From: Actinomycetes bacterium
GTDB taxonomy: Bacteria; Actinomycetota; Thermoleophilia; Solirubrobacterales; Solirubrobacteraceae
Direction: 5' to 3'
NCBI GenBank assembly: GCA_021851525.1
Contig: JAJZDA010000007.1
Span: 1-44,125, forward strand
Length of the DNA: 44,125 nucleotides
The notes under the pieces were generated by a model that was not told the DNA's origin, searched no databases, and saw only the letters and a list, made by a program, of their open reading frames with translations. Made by a program: the position numbers and the translations under genes. Shown one piece after another: positions 24,819 to 32,243 of this stretch. Numbering within the stretch: position 1 is the first letter of the stretch; every line of letters begins with the position of its first letter.

Positions 24819-24955
24819 CTGTCGGGGACCGATGTGAGCACTCCGTTGTCTCTCAACCACCTTGGCGAGCTGGCCCTTCGCACTGGGAGCGATGATGCCC
24901 AACGTCGGGATCGGCTGATAACGCGGTCGCCCAAACCGGACCTCGGCGGAACTGA

Positions 24956-25576
24956 ATGAACGCGCCTCTAGCTACGGTCGCTCCATACCGGCACAGCGGA
25001 GCCAACGTCGCCTTCTGGGTCATGCTCGGGCTGTTCGCGCTCGGCGAGTACACGATGCAGTTCCGCAGCATCCGCGACCTGATCCGCCGACGCAGCGGCA
25101 GGCTCGCCGAGCGCTGGAGCCTCACGGTCGTGCTCGTGACCGTGATCGGCGGGTTCGTCGCCGGCATCAAGCTCGCGCAAGGCTCCACCGGGGAGATCCG
25201 CACGGCAGCATGGCCGCTGTTCGGAGTCGGCTTGACGTTGATGGCCGCGGGCATCGCCATCCGCTGGTGGGCGATCATCGAACTCGGTCGCTTCTTCACC
25301 CCCGACGTGCGCGTCCAACAAGACCAGACGGTTGTCACCAGCGGGCCCTACAAATGGGTCCGCCACCCCGCCTACACAGGCATGATCGTCTACTTCACCG
25401 GCCTCGGACTGGCGCTGAGCAACTGGCTCTCGCTGGCCGCGTTGCTCCTCATCCCAACGGTAGGTCTCACAGTGCGGATACACGCAGAGGAAACGGCACT
25501 CCTGATCTCACTTGGTGAGCCCTATCGAAAGTTCTGCGCATCACGGCCACGGTTGTTCCCTCGAGTCAGGCGGTAG
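24956..25576 (+). CDS. Isoprenylcysteine carboxyl methyltransferase-like membrane protein
   Basis: This 206-residue protein starts at ATG 24956. It has four to five membrane helices, including ANVAFWVMLGLFALGEYTM, LTVVLVTVIGGFVAGI and LFGVGLTLMAAGIAIRWWAI. The C-terminal catalytic signature is SGPYKWVRHPAYTGMIVYF followed by AEETALLISLGEPYRKFCAS. The RHPxY and EE...YxxF pattern is that of the ICMT/phospholipid N-methyltransferase fold, which uses SAM at the membrane. Bacterial substrates are mostly unknown. The stretch from 25577 to 25744 holds nothing I can support. Confidence 0.85.
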   Translation: MNAPLATVAPYRHSGANVAFWVMLGLFALGEYTMQFRSIRDLIRRRSGRLAERWSLTVVLVTVIGGFVAGIKLAQGSTGEIRTAAWPLFGVGLTLMAAGIAIRWWAIIELGRFFTPDVRVQQDQTVVTSGPYKWVRHPAYTGMIVYFTGLGLALSNWLSLAALLLIPTVGLTVRIHAEETALLISLGEPYRKFCASRPRLFPRVRR

Positions 25577-25744
25577 CCCGCGACGGCTTCCGTGGAGACG
25601 CCCAATCACCGGCAACTTGCGGCCCTGCTTCTGCGTGATCGGGGGGATCTCGCCGTCATCGATCGTCTGCCCCGCAAAGCGCGGAACTCGCGGGGCTCAA
25701 GCCATCGGTAGCAGCGACTCCGCACGCGAGCTGGGTGGACCAAC

Positions 25745-25789
25745 AGACAAGAGATGTTGACAAGTCTTGTTAGACAAGCTACCTTGTCT
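25745..25789 (+). promoter_or_regulatory. Promoter with overlapping operator of a toxin-antitoxin-like pair
   Basis: TTGACA (25757-25762), a 17-nt spacer and TACCTT (25780-25785) form a good sigma-70-type promoter. It is covered by ACAAG/CTTGT half-sites: AGACAAG at 25745-25751, ACAAGTCTTGT at 25760-25770, and the 7-bp inverted repeat AGACAAG/CTTGTCT at 25772-25789 with a 4-nt spacer. This layout indicates autorepression, probably by the HTH protein at 26026. The -10 lies about 7 bp before GTG 25792, so the message may be leaderless. Confidence 0.75.
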
Positions 25790-25791
25790 AG

Positions 25792-26010
25792 GTGAGGATT
25801 GGTGAGCCGGCACGCAGACACGGAGTGTCCGACGATGACATCGAGCACGCGATCGGAAACGCGATCCGCCAACACGTCGGCGACGAGTTCGTGATGCTGA
25901 TCGGCCCTGCAACCGACGGCTCACTGCTTGAGATCGGGGTCCTCGACCTGGAAGGCTAGGACTCAGTCGTCATCCATGCCATGCCAGCTAGACCGAGGTT
26001 CCTGCCGTAG
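25792..26010 (+). pseudogene. Small toxin-like gene with an in-frame TAG
   Basis: From GTG 25792 the frame reads MRIGEPARRHGVSDDDIEHA, then NAIRQHVGDEFVMLIGPATD and GVLDLEG, followed by TAG at 25957-25959. The same frame continues as DSVVIHAMPARPRFLP to a second stop at 26010. I recall small actinobacterial proteins of this kind that end in VIHAMPARPRF-like sequence and pair with an HTH protein, so the first TAG probably truncates the product to 55 residues instead of 72. The family may act as a toxin (BrnT-like in size and context); that is inference. The antitoxin-like gene starts 15 bp later. Confidence 0.65.
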
Positions 26011-26025
26011 AGGACGGTGACCATC

Positions 26026-26295
26026 ATGACTAAGCACACCGACCAGGAGATCAACGAGGCCGCCGCCCGGTTTGAGCAGTGGGCGGACGCACTTGACCCC
26101 GCCAAGCTCGAGGACGTCAATGACCTCCGCGAGATCGCTACCGCCGCCAGCGCAATGCGGGCAGACGAGGCGAGGCTGCGCGAGGCCGTGCAGATCGCCC
26201 GCGGGCACGGCCATTCCTGGAACCGGATCGCCGTAGCGCTCGGGGTGTCCCGGCAGGCCGCGCGGCAACGCTACGCCGAGAAGACGACTGCCTGA
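26026..26295 (+). CDS. HTH-domain protein, probable antitoxin/autorepressor
   Basis: ATG 26026 (MTKHTDQEINEAAARFEQWA) is preceded by AGGA 11 nt upstream; GTG 26017 is an alternative. The 89-residue protein has an N-terminal helical part (about 1-55) and a C-terminal helix-turn-helix (ARGHGHSWNRIAVALGVSRQAARQRYAE). The GHSWNRIAVALGVSRQAARQ motif is common in small actinobacterial regulators that sit behind the toxin-like protein described above. It likely binds the ACAAG operator at 25745-25789. The 213 bp after it, up to 26508, show no gene. Confidence 0.75.
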   Translation: MTKHTDQEINEAAARFEQWADALDPAKLEDVNDLREIATAASAMRADEARLREAVQIARGHGHSWNRIAVALGVSRQAARQRYAEKTTA

Positions 26296-26508
26296 CCAGC
26301 GGTCAGCAGCAAAGGGCCGCAATCACCTCGCGACCCGCATTCGCCCCCGCTGGGGTATCTCGACCCATGCGCCGAGATGCACGCTTTGCGCGGTCTGCAG
26401 GAGAGCTGCCGACGTGCCCGGCCGCTGGACGGGATCGCTATGCGGATCGACGTGACCTTCGGCGGGCTGTCGCCAGCTCGGGTTGAAGATCACGCGACAC
26501 AGCCCTGA

Positions 26509-26928
26509 CTACGTGGCCACTCTCGGCCAGAGAGCGCGGACGCCGTCGGCATATACGCCGTAGATGTAGGGTCCCGCCTGCTCCGCGGCGATCCGGTTGA
26601 TCGTTTCGAGTTGCTCGACGAGCCGCTTGGCCATTTCCTGTCCACGCAGGTTCGCGTTGATCAGACAGAAGGCACGGACTCCGGCCAGCGTCAGGGCTTC
26701 GAGTTCAGCCGGGCGGAAGCGGATCTTGTCGTCCTTCATCAGAACGACCCAGCCGCTGCGCCCAGCATCGGCGAGCCAACTCGTGTCCGGTAGCCCTTGG
26801 CCAACCCTCTCGCCATACACGTCAGCCATCACGTGAACAGTGGCGCCAGCATCGCGGAGCGCGTCGGCGACGACGTGCCTGCCGAGGCTCCGATCGATGA
26901 AGAATTCAGGCGGGGAGCTTGAGGGCAA
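26509..26928 (-). CDS. PIN-like toxin, VapC45-type
   Basis: This 139-residue protein starts at ATG 26928, overlapping the antitoxin stop by 23 bp. The acidic PIN-like residues are in FFIDRSLGRHVVADALRDAG, GQGLPDTSWLADAGRSGWVV and LMKDDKIRFRPAELEAL. The fold is the VapC45-like branch of PIN/DUF5615-like proteins, expected to be a ribonuclease toxin. The partner upstream is a VapB45-like DUF433 protein. The antitoxin gene comes first in the operon, as is usual. Confidence 0.8.
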   Translation of the reverse strand: MPSSSPPEFFIDRSLGRHVVADALRDAGATVHVMADVYGERVGQGLPDTSWLADAGRSGWVVLMKDDKIRFRPAELEALTLAGVRAFCLINANLRGQEMAKRLVEQLETINRIAAEQAGPYIYGVYADGVRALWPRVAT

Positions 26929-27553
26929 CGCGGATCACGTCCTCGACCTCGACGCCGGGCACGTCGAAGTCGGCCGCGATCTCCGCGAAGCTATCCCCGG
27001 CCTTGAAACGATCGACCAGATCTTCGACGCGAGCGCCGCCGTTGACCACCAGCGGTTGGCCGAACGCTTCGCTCGGGTCGACAGTCACGTCGGCGTTGCG
27101 GTAGGCCGGGAGATGAAGCCGCGTGGCCCAACCATCGTCGCCATAGGTGATGCGCTGCAGGTACTCGCGGATCACCTCCGCGAGATGCTCCTGGCCGGTG
27201 CGCACGACGGTCAGCAGCGCGTCATCATCGCTGCTGGCGGCATAGTCGAAGATCAACTCCGCGCCGTCGGTGTATACCCGCCGCGAGGCAAGTGCATGAT
27301 CGAGGCCGATCTCGTCGCTGAGCCTCTTGACGGCGGGCCGGATTCGCTGCATGGGCACGCCCGCTCGGCGGAGGGCACCAAGAACGAACGCCTCGGCAAA
27401 CCCAACGAAGGGGACAGTCGCTTGCCGACCCGCCGAGGGCAGCATGGTCACCAGCGGCGCGCCGTCCTTGGGGCGGGCCCACGCATGAAGGGTCGAGATC
27501 GGCGTCTGCAGGTACGTCGCGCACTCGTGCAGCGTGAACAGCGGGACTGTCAT
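26906..27553 (-). CDS. VapB45-type antitoxin (HTH plus DUF433)
   Basis: I start at ATG 27553 (MTVPLFTLHECATYLQTP), where the N-terminal MerR-like helix-turn-helix begins, giving 215 residues; an upstream start is possible. A middle region follows (FVGFAEAFVLGALRRAGVPM; RIRPAVKRLSDEIGLDHALA). The C-terminal DUF433 domain shows QPLVVNGGARVEDLVDRFKA, SFAEIAADFDVPGVEVEDVI. DUF433 antitoxins pair with VapC45-like toxins. The gene overlaps the toxin gene by 23 bp and the pair should be co-transcribed. The promoter should lie within 27554-27758, next to the IS element. Confidence 0.8.
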   Translation of the reverse strand: MTVPLFTLHECATYLQTPISTLHAWARPKDGAPLVTMLPSAGRQATVPFVGFAEAFVLGALRRAGVPMQRIRPAVKRLSDEIGLDHALASRRVYTDGAELIFDYAASSDDDALLTVVRTGQEHLAEVIREYLQRITYGDDGWATRLHLPAYRNADVTVDPSEAFGQPLVVNGGARVEDLVDRFKAGDSFAEIAADFDVPGVEVEDVIRVALKLPA

Positions 27554-27758
27554 GCGACGGTCGCCGTCGGAAAGCGGGGCGTTTGTGACGAGCGTGCTCA
27601 CAACGATGATCGTATTCCCTGTCGAAGTCGTCTCGGCCGCTACGCGCGGACTTGGGGCGGGCGCTGGATGGCCTTCTTCGAGTTCGGGCAGGATGAATCG
27701 CCAGGTAGGCCCGAACTGGCGGCCGCGGAGGATGCCTCGGCCGGAGCCTGTCAAGCTC

Positions 27759-27788
27759 GGTGAGACGCTTCCTGTCGTGAATTAGTGA
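27759..27788 (+). repeat. Left terminal inverted repeat of the IS3-family element
   Basis: GGTGAGACGCT leads the repeat, and GAATTAGTGA near its inner end contains the TAA stop of OrfB. It pairs with the repeat at 32022-32052. Confidence 0.75.
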
Positions 27789-28153
27789 GTGGCGGCGGCC
27801 TCCTTCGGCTTGTTGATCCAGGCCGCGGTCGGCAGCGGGGGCGGCGTCGGCGGTTTGCGAACGAATCGCTCGGGGTGGGCGGCGTAGGCAGCGTCGAGAA
27901 CGCCGGCGCGCTGCCCGTGGAGTTGGTCGGCGTGGCCGTGGTGAACGGCCGCTGGGGTCATCAGCCCGATCCCGGAGTGCCTGTGCGCGTGGTTGTACCA
28001 GTCGAAGAACGTGCGGCAGTGACCGCGGGCGTGCTCGATATTGATGAACCTCGTGGGGAACCCGGGCCGGTACTTCAGCGTCTTGAAGTTCGCCTCGGAG
28101 TACGGGTTATCGGTCGACGTGTAGGGCCTGGAATGTGTTTTGGTGATCCCGAG
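27782..28153 (-). pseudogene. IS3 transposase OrfB, 3' part
   Basis: Read on the minus strand from 28153, this is LGITKTHSRPYTSTDNPYSE, then NFKTLKYRPGFPTRF and FFDWYNHAHRHSGIGLMTP, ending ...EAAATH at TAA 27782-27784. The Glu of PYSEANF is the third catalytic residue of the DDE integrase core. It continues in frame the 5' part that ends at ADLG near 30850. The track shows only an unrelated antisense ORF here (27785-28288). Confidence 0.9.
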
Positions 28154-28158
28154 CGGCG

Positions 28159-28626
28159 TTGTGTCGCACTACTCATGTTGTCGATGTTCTGCCGGAGCGG
28201 GTTCGATTGGTCGCCGCTCCGGGCGATTTGCGTGATGTCGAGCTCGAGGTGTTGGGGTGGCGCACTGAGGCCGGCGAGACCGCGCTGATCTGCCGGCTGA
28301 TCGACGGGAGTTCGGGGACGATTCCGGCGCGGTGGACTGATCTGCCAGCGCGGCGGTCGGCGGAGCGTCCGCTGCGGGTGATCGGAACGCCGGCGGCGTG
28401 GCGGCTGCTGGGCGAGCGGCTGGACGGCCTGCGGGCGCGCTGTCCGGGGCGAGGTCGAGCCTCCAGCGGAAACGGAGGTGTCGATGTCCGGACAGTTGGC
28501 GTTGATGACGGGCGGGACGGTCGTGGCGGCGGCGGTGTGGGAGACGCTGCCAGCCGAGGCGCAGCGGGAGGTCGCGGTTCGGCTGGCGCGGCTGGTCGCG
28601 CGGCTGGTGGAGGCTCAGCGCGATGA
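28159..28626 (+). CDS. First small ORF of the serine-recombinase element
   Basis: The start is uncertain; TTG 28159 is the first in the track and lies 6 bp from the core. Residues up to about 95 are protein-like (HVVDVLPERVRLVAAPGDLR, LICRLIDGSSGTIPARWTDL, RVIGTPAAWRLLGERLDGL). The PARWTDL-type motif recalls a small protein often found with such recombinases (DUF5372-like), which I cannot confirm. From 28484 onward the frame is Gly/Ala/Arg-rich and overlaps the 48-codon gene, so the true product may end by another route. The role is presumably in transposition. Confidence 0.5.
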   Translation: MCRTTHVVDVLPERVRLVAAPGDLRDVELEVLGWRTEAGETALICRLIDGSSGTIPARWTDLPARRSAERPLRVIGTPAAWRLLGERLDGLRARCPGRGRASSGNGGVDVRTVGVDDGRDGRGGGGVGDAASRGAAGGRGSAGAAGRAAGGGSAR

Positions 28627-28630
28627 GTGA
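28484..28630 (+). CDS. 48-codon gene overlapping the recombinase start
   Basis: This ORF is too short for the track. ATG 28484 follows GGAGG and encodes MSGQLALMTGGTVVAAAVWE, then LPAEAQREVAVRLARLVARL and EAQRDE, ending at TGA 28630. It overlaps the recombinase start (ATG 28623) by 8 bp in an ATGAGTGA arrangement, which indicates coupled translation. The helix-rich sequence with the AQREVAVRLARLVARLVEAQ amphipathic stretch resembles small accessory ORFs that precede such recombinases. It is more credible than the overlapping Gly-rich tail of the 28159 ORF. Confidence 0.7.
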   Translation: MSGQLALMTGGTVVAAAVWETLPAEAQREVAVRLARLVARLVEAQRDE

Positions 28631-30824
28631 GCTTCAGAAGGTCACCGAGGAGCACCGGCGCCGACGCGCGGTGGTGTATGTCCGTCAGTCGTCGGTCGGG
28701 CAGGTCGAGCGAAACACCGAGTCCGCGGCCAGGCAGTACGCGCTTCGCGAGCGAGCGGTCGAGCTCGGCTGGCCGGCGGGCTCGGTCGCGGTCGTCGACG
28801 AGGACACCGGCCGCTCCGGCGCGAGCAGCGACGGGCGGCTCGGGTTCAAGGAACTCGTCGCCGAAGTCGGCCTCGGCCATGTCGGGCTGATCCTGGCGCT
28901 GGAGACCTCGCGCTTGGCGCGCTGCTCGGCGGACTGGCACCGCCTGCTTGATCTGTGCGCCCTGACCGGCACGCTGATCGCCGACGCCGACGGTGTGTAC
29001 TCGCCTCAGGACTTCAACGACCGGCTGCTGCTCGGGTTGAAGGGCACGATGAGCGAGGCCGAGCTGCACTTCATCCGCGCCCGGCTCGTCGGCGGACTGC
29101 GCAACAAGGCCGCACGCGGAGAGCTGCGACTGCCGCTACCGGTCGGACTTGACCGCGATGACGACGATCAGATCGTGCTGTGCCCCGACGAGCAGGTCCG
29201 GCACGCGATCGACCGTGTGTTCGCGCTCTGGCGAGCGCTCGGCTCCGCGCGCCAGGTCGCACTGGAGCTGATCGCCGAGGGCCAGCAGCTGCCCGCGCGG
29301 ACGATCGGGCAGCGCCGGATCCGATGGCGGCCCGCGAGCTATACGGCCGTGCACCACTTCCTGACCAACCCGGCGTATGCCGGTGCGTTCGTGTTCGGCC
29401 GCCAGCGCGTCGTCAAGCGCGTCGACGAGCACGGCGAGGTGCGTGTCGGCCGGGTCGACGTGCCGCTGGAGGAGTGGTCTGTCTGCCTACCCGATCACCA
29501 TCCCGGCTATGTCAGCTGGGATGAGTACCTCGCCACCCGAGAGCGGCTGCGAGCGAACGTGAGACCACGCGGCGAAGGTGGCGGCGCTGCGCGCGAGGGC
29601 GGCGCGCTGCTGCAGGGGCTGGTGCGTTGCGGACGATGCGGGCGCAAGATGCAGGTCGCGTACTCAGGCACCAGCGGCAAGGTCGGCCGCTACGCGTGCG
29701 TTCGCGGGCGCGACTTCCACGCGACCGGGCAGGCATGTCAGTCACTGGGCGCGGCACGACTGGACCGGGCGATCGCCGACGCGTTCCTCGAGGCGGCCGC
29801 GCCGGCTGCGATCACGGCGACCGCCGGCGCGATCGGTGAGCTCGAGGCCCAGCACGAGCAACGTCTGGCCGGTCAGCGGCTCGCGGTCGAACGCGCGCAA
29901 TACGAGGCGGACCGCGCGCGGCGGAAGTTCGACGCGTGCGAACCGGAGAACCGGCTCGTCGGCCGCACCCTCGAGCACGCCCTCGAGCAAGCGTTATCCG
30001 ATCTCGAACGCGAGCACGGCAGACTCGCTCAGGTCGAACGCGCCCGCCCGGTCGCGCTGAGCGATCAGGAGCGGGACGCGCTCGCCCGGCTCGCGTGCGA
30101 CCTGCCCCGACTGTGGGCCGCTCCAGCGACCACCGACCGGGATCGCAAAGAGCTGCTGCGCACGCTGATCAGCGAGGTGATCATCACCGCGCATCGCGAC
30201 GAGCGCCGCGCTGACGTCGAGGTGCAGTGGGAAGGCGGCGCGCGGACCGAACTGCGCGTCCCGCTCCGAGTGCCCGGCAAGCTCCAGCAGGACCGCACCG
30301 CCGAGGACACGGTGGAGCTGATCCGCCGTCTCGCCGAGCACCAGTCCGACCGGCAGATCGCCGGGATCCTCGGCCGCCAGGGACGGAAGACCGGTACCGG
30401 CCTGCCGTTCACCGAGGCGCGCGTCCGCGGCGTGCGCAGACGAGCCGGCATCCCGACCGGCCCAGCACCGGACCCCGCCGGCGAGCTGCTGACCATCGAG
30501 CAGGCGATGAGCGAGCTCGGTGTCTCCACGCACACGATCCGCCGCTGGATCAACACCGGGCTGCTGCCCGCCGAGCAGACCACTCCTGGGGCGCCGTGGC
30601 GGATCCGGCTCACGGACGAGATCCGCGCCCGGTTCGTCCCGGATATCCCCGACGGCTACGTACCGCTCGCCGAGGCCGCCAAGCGCCTCGGGTGCGCCAG
30701 GCAGACCGTGTTGCACAAGGTCCAACGCGGGGAGCTGGAGGCGATCCACGTCACCAACGGTCAGCGAAAAGGCCTCAGAATCAAGGTTTCAGACGCGCCG
30801 TTGGACCTACTTGTCAACCAGTGA
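28623..30824 (+). CDS. Large serine recombinase with C-terminal HTH domains
   Basis: This 733-residue protein has the resolvase domain with AVVYVRQSSVGQVERN (nucleophilic Ser), LALETSRLARCSADWHRLL and GTMSEAELHFIRARLVGGL. The recombinase domain follows (about 165-330), then a zinc ribbon (LVRCGRCGRKMQVAYS...YACVRG), a long coiled coil (about 400-480) and a C-terminal extension. The extension carries a helix-turn-helix (LTIEQAMSELGVSTHTIRRW) and a second one (YVPLAEAAKRLGCARQTVLH). This architecture is known from serine transposases that move small elements with one or two accessory ORFs. The gene ends 26 bp before the right core. Confidence 0.92.
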   Translation: MSELQKVTEEHRRRRAVVYVRQSSVGQVERNTESAARQYALRERAVELGWPAGSVAVVDEDTGRSGASSDGRLGFKELVAEVGLGHVGLILALETSRLARCSADWHRLLDLCALTGTLIADADGVYSPQDFNDRLLLGLKGTMSEAELHFIRARLVGGLRNKAARGELRLPLPVGLDRDDDDQIVLCPDEQVRHAIDRVFALWRALGSARQVALELIAEGQQLPARTIGQRRIRWRPASYTAVHHFLTNPAYAGAFVFGRQRVVKRVDEHGEVRVGRVDVPLEEWSVCLPDHHPGYVSWDEYLATRERLRANVRPRGEGGGAAREGGALLQGLVRCGRCGRKMQVAYSGTSGKVGRYACVRGRDFHATGQACQSLGAARLDRAIADAFLEAAAPAAITATAGAIGELEAQHEQRLAGQRLAVERAQYEADRARRKFDACEPENRLVGRTLEHALEQALSDLEREHGRLAQVERARPVALSDQERDALARLACDLPRLWAAPATTDRDRKELLRTLISEVIITAHRDERRADVEVQWEGGARTELRVPLRVPGKLQQDRTAEDTVELIRRLAEHQSDRQIAGILGRQGRKTGTGLPFTEARVRGVRRRAGIPTGPAPDPAGELLTIEQAMSELGVSTHTIRRWINTGLLPAEQTTPGAPWRIRLTDEIRARFVPDIPDGYVPLAEAAKRLGCARQTVLHKVQRGELEAIHVTNGQRKGLRIKVSDAPLDLLVNQ

Positions 30825-30852
30825 CCCCGGAGGTGCACTGTGAACCAGCCCC

Positions 30853-31494
30853 GAGGTCAGCCAGCAGGAACGCGAGCGGTTTGGAGCGCATCGGCCCGCC
30901 ACGGTCGGCGTGCTACGTCAGGATCCTGGGCTTGATCTGCTGCTGACCAGCAGCCTGCTCGATCAGCTCGCTGGCGATCGGGCCGGTCTCGCGGTACTGC
31001 ACCGTCCACGCCACGACGTAACGGGAGAACACGTCCAGCATCACATACAGGTAGTAGTAGGTCCACTTCGCCGGCCCCTTCAGCTTGCTCACGTCCCAGG
31101 ACCACAGCTCGTTCGGGCGCTCCGCGAGCAGCTCCGGTTTCGCGTAGGCCGGGTGGGTGAGCTGGTGGCGGCGGTCCCGGACACCGCCGTGCTGACCGCG
31201 GAGCAGCCGGTACATCGTGCTCGGCGAGCACAGGTACGTGCCCTCGTCCAGCAACGTCGCCCAGGTCTCCTCCGGCGAGGTGTCGACAAACCGGTCGGAG
31301 TGGAGCGTGTCGAGCACTCGCTGGCGCTCAGGCTCGGTGAGCGCCCTGTCCGGCGTCGCCCGCGGCCTGGGCGCCCGCGGTTCAGGCGGCCGGCGACGGC
31401 GGTAGATCGTCGCCGGGGAGACACCACCGACAGCCCGACATGCAGGACGGGTGCCGATGATCGGCGTCAACTTCTCAACTGTCTGCTCGATCAT
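30853..31494 (-). pseudogene. IS3 transposase OrfB, 5' part, with a nonsense codon
   Basis: From ATG 31494 (overlapping the OrfA stop by ATGA) the frame encodes the HTH_21-like region (GVSPATIYRRRRPPEPR; LDTLHSDRFVDTSPEETWA; YLCSPSTMYRLLRGQHGG). The rve domain follows with ELWSWDVSKLKGPAKWTYYY, the first catalytic Asp. A TAG at 30913-30915 (codon 194) follows KPRILT, and the frame resumes as HADRGGPMRSKPLAFLLADL, which contains the second Asp. It then meets the serine-recombinase element. The stop codon would remain even after precise excision. Confidence 0.88.
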
Positions 31495-31997
31495 CGCTCG
31501 GTGCTCCCGTCCGCGCTGCCCGTACCGAGCTCCGAGAGCAGCGCTGAGAGATTTCCCTGGATCTCGACGACCCGCTTGAGCTTGGACACCTCCGCCTCGG
31601 CCCGCTCCGCGCGGCGCTTGAGCAGCGCGATCTCGGCGTCGCGTTTATCGACCGGTGGGCGACCACGCGGCTTGCCCAGCCCGGCCAGCGCGCCGGCGTC
31701 ACGCTGCTTGCGCCACTCCGTCAGATGCGACGAGTACAGGCCCTCACGGCGCAACAACTCGCCGACCGCGCCCGGCTTCCCGGCCATCGCGTCGGCCTGC
31801 GCCACGATCTTGGCCTTGTACTCCGCTGTGAACGAGCGGCGCTTCGCCCGCTCCACCAACTCAGGGTCCGGTGGGGTAGCAACAGCGCGCCCGCCAGCCC
31901 TGAAGACCAACTCGGCTACGCCTCCCTGGTCTTCAGGGCTGGCGGCAACCTCAACGCTCGGGTGAGTTCCATTCGTACCGACGTCCTGCATGTCCAA
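31491..31997 (-). CDS. IS3-family OrfA (transposase helix-turn-helix subunit)
   Basis: This 168-residue protein has a helix-turn-helix in ERAKRRSFTAEYKAKIVAQA, then LLRREGLYSSHLTEWRKQRD. A leucine-zipper-like coiled coil follows (EIALLKRRAERAEAEVSKLK). The motifs fit OrfA of the IS3 family (IS407/IS2-like group), which with OrfB forms the transposase by frameshift or coupling. The first 45 residues are atypical and include a 19-bp inverted repeat, so the functional start may lie further in. The frame is intact although OrfB is dead. Confidence 0.85.
   Translation of the reverse strand: MDMQDVGTNGTHPSVEVAASPEDQGGVAELVFRAGGRAVATPPDPELVERAKRRSFTAEYKAKIVAQADAMAGKPGAVGELLRREGLYSSHLTEWRKQRDAGALAGLGKPRGRPPVDKRDAEIALLKRRAERAEAEVSKLKRVVEIQGNLSALLSELGTGSADGSTER
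31891..31945. repeat. 19-bp perfect inverted repeat within orfA
   Basis: CCGCCAGCCCTGAAGACCA (31891-31909) and TGGTCTTCAGGGCTGGCGG (31927-31945) surround a 17-nt loop. It lies in the 5' part of orfA. The long stem could block read-through translation into the transposase from outside promoters, or be a residual end of another element. Confidence 0.75.
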
Positions 31998-32021
31998 CGT
32001 GCTCCGTTCTCGCCCTCAAGG

Positions 32022-32052
32022 TCAGTAATTCCCTGATGCTGAGCGTCTCACC
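32022..32052 (-). repeat. Right terminal inverted repeat of the IS3-family element
   Basis: Read on the minus strand it begins GGTGAGACGCT and continues to GAATTACTGA. It matches the left end at 27759-27788 with one gap. Confidence 0.75.
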
Positions 32053-32243
32053 AGACGTTGACAGAGAGGGGACCCGCATTGACCACTCGTGATGTCTCTG
32101 GAGCCGTGCACCGAGAGACGCGGATTGCGCGGCGAGCAGTGGATCCCTGCCCGCCGGATAGTCTTCGCGCGCGGGTCCCCTGAAATCTCCGTGCCCCTCC
32201 CGGACAGGTAGAGGGCAAGTCCCTTTCGCCGGAGAGGATCACG

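Larger units (their letters stand above)
28151..30852. mobile_element. 2.7-kb serine-recombinase element inserted in the IS3 transposase gene
   Basis: CCCGAG occurs at both junctions (28148-28153 and 30850-30855), so the insert is 2702 bp. Removing it joins the transposase halves in frame at ADLG/ITKTHS. The element holds two small ORFs and a large serine recombinase, all rightward. The rebuilt end junction shows GTGC (30833-30836) and GCAC (28166-28169) symmetric about the core, a weak dyad as expected for attP. No drug-resistance or other cargo is present. Confidence 0.85.
27759..32052. mobile_element. IS3-family element interrupted by a serine-recombinase element
   Basis: Both ends carry GGTGAGACGCT as an inverted repeat (27759-27769 and 32042-32052), and GAATTA(G/C)TGA repeats about 10 bp inward, so the terminal repeat is about 30 bp and imperfect. 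Without the 2702-bp insert the IS is about 1.59 kb. It encodes OrfA (31491-31997) and OrfB (31494 down to 27782). OrfB carries a nonsense codon and is split, so the copy is dead. No target-site duplication is evident at the flanks. Confidence 0.85.

Noticed and set aside
25577-25744. Possible gene relic between the ICMT-like gene and the toxin-antitoxin promoter
   Set aside because: A short minus-strand stretch looks slightly protein-like but is closed by stops on both sides and matches no family I can name.
27785-28288. 167-codon plus-strand ORF
   Set aside because: It is the reverse of the IS3 OrfB 3' part, which reads as a clear integrase C-terminus on the minus strand, and it crosses the element junction.
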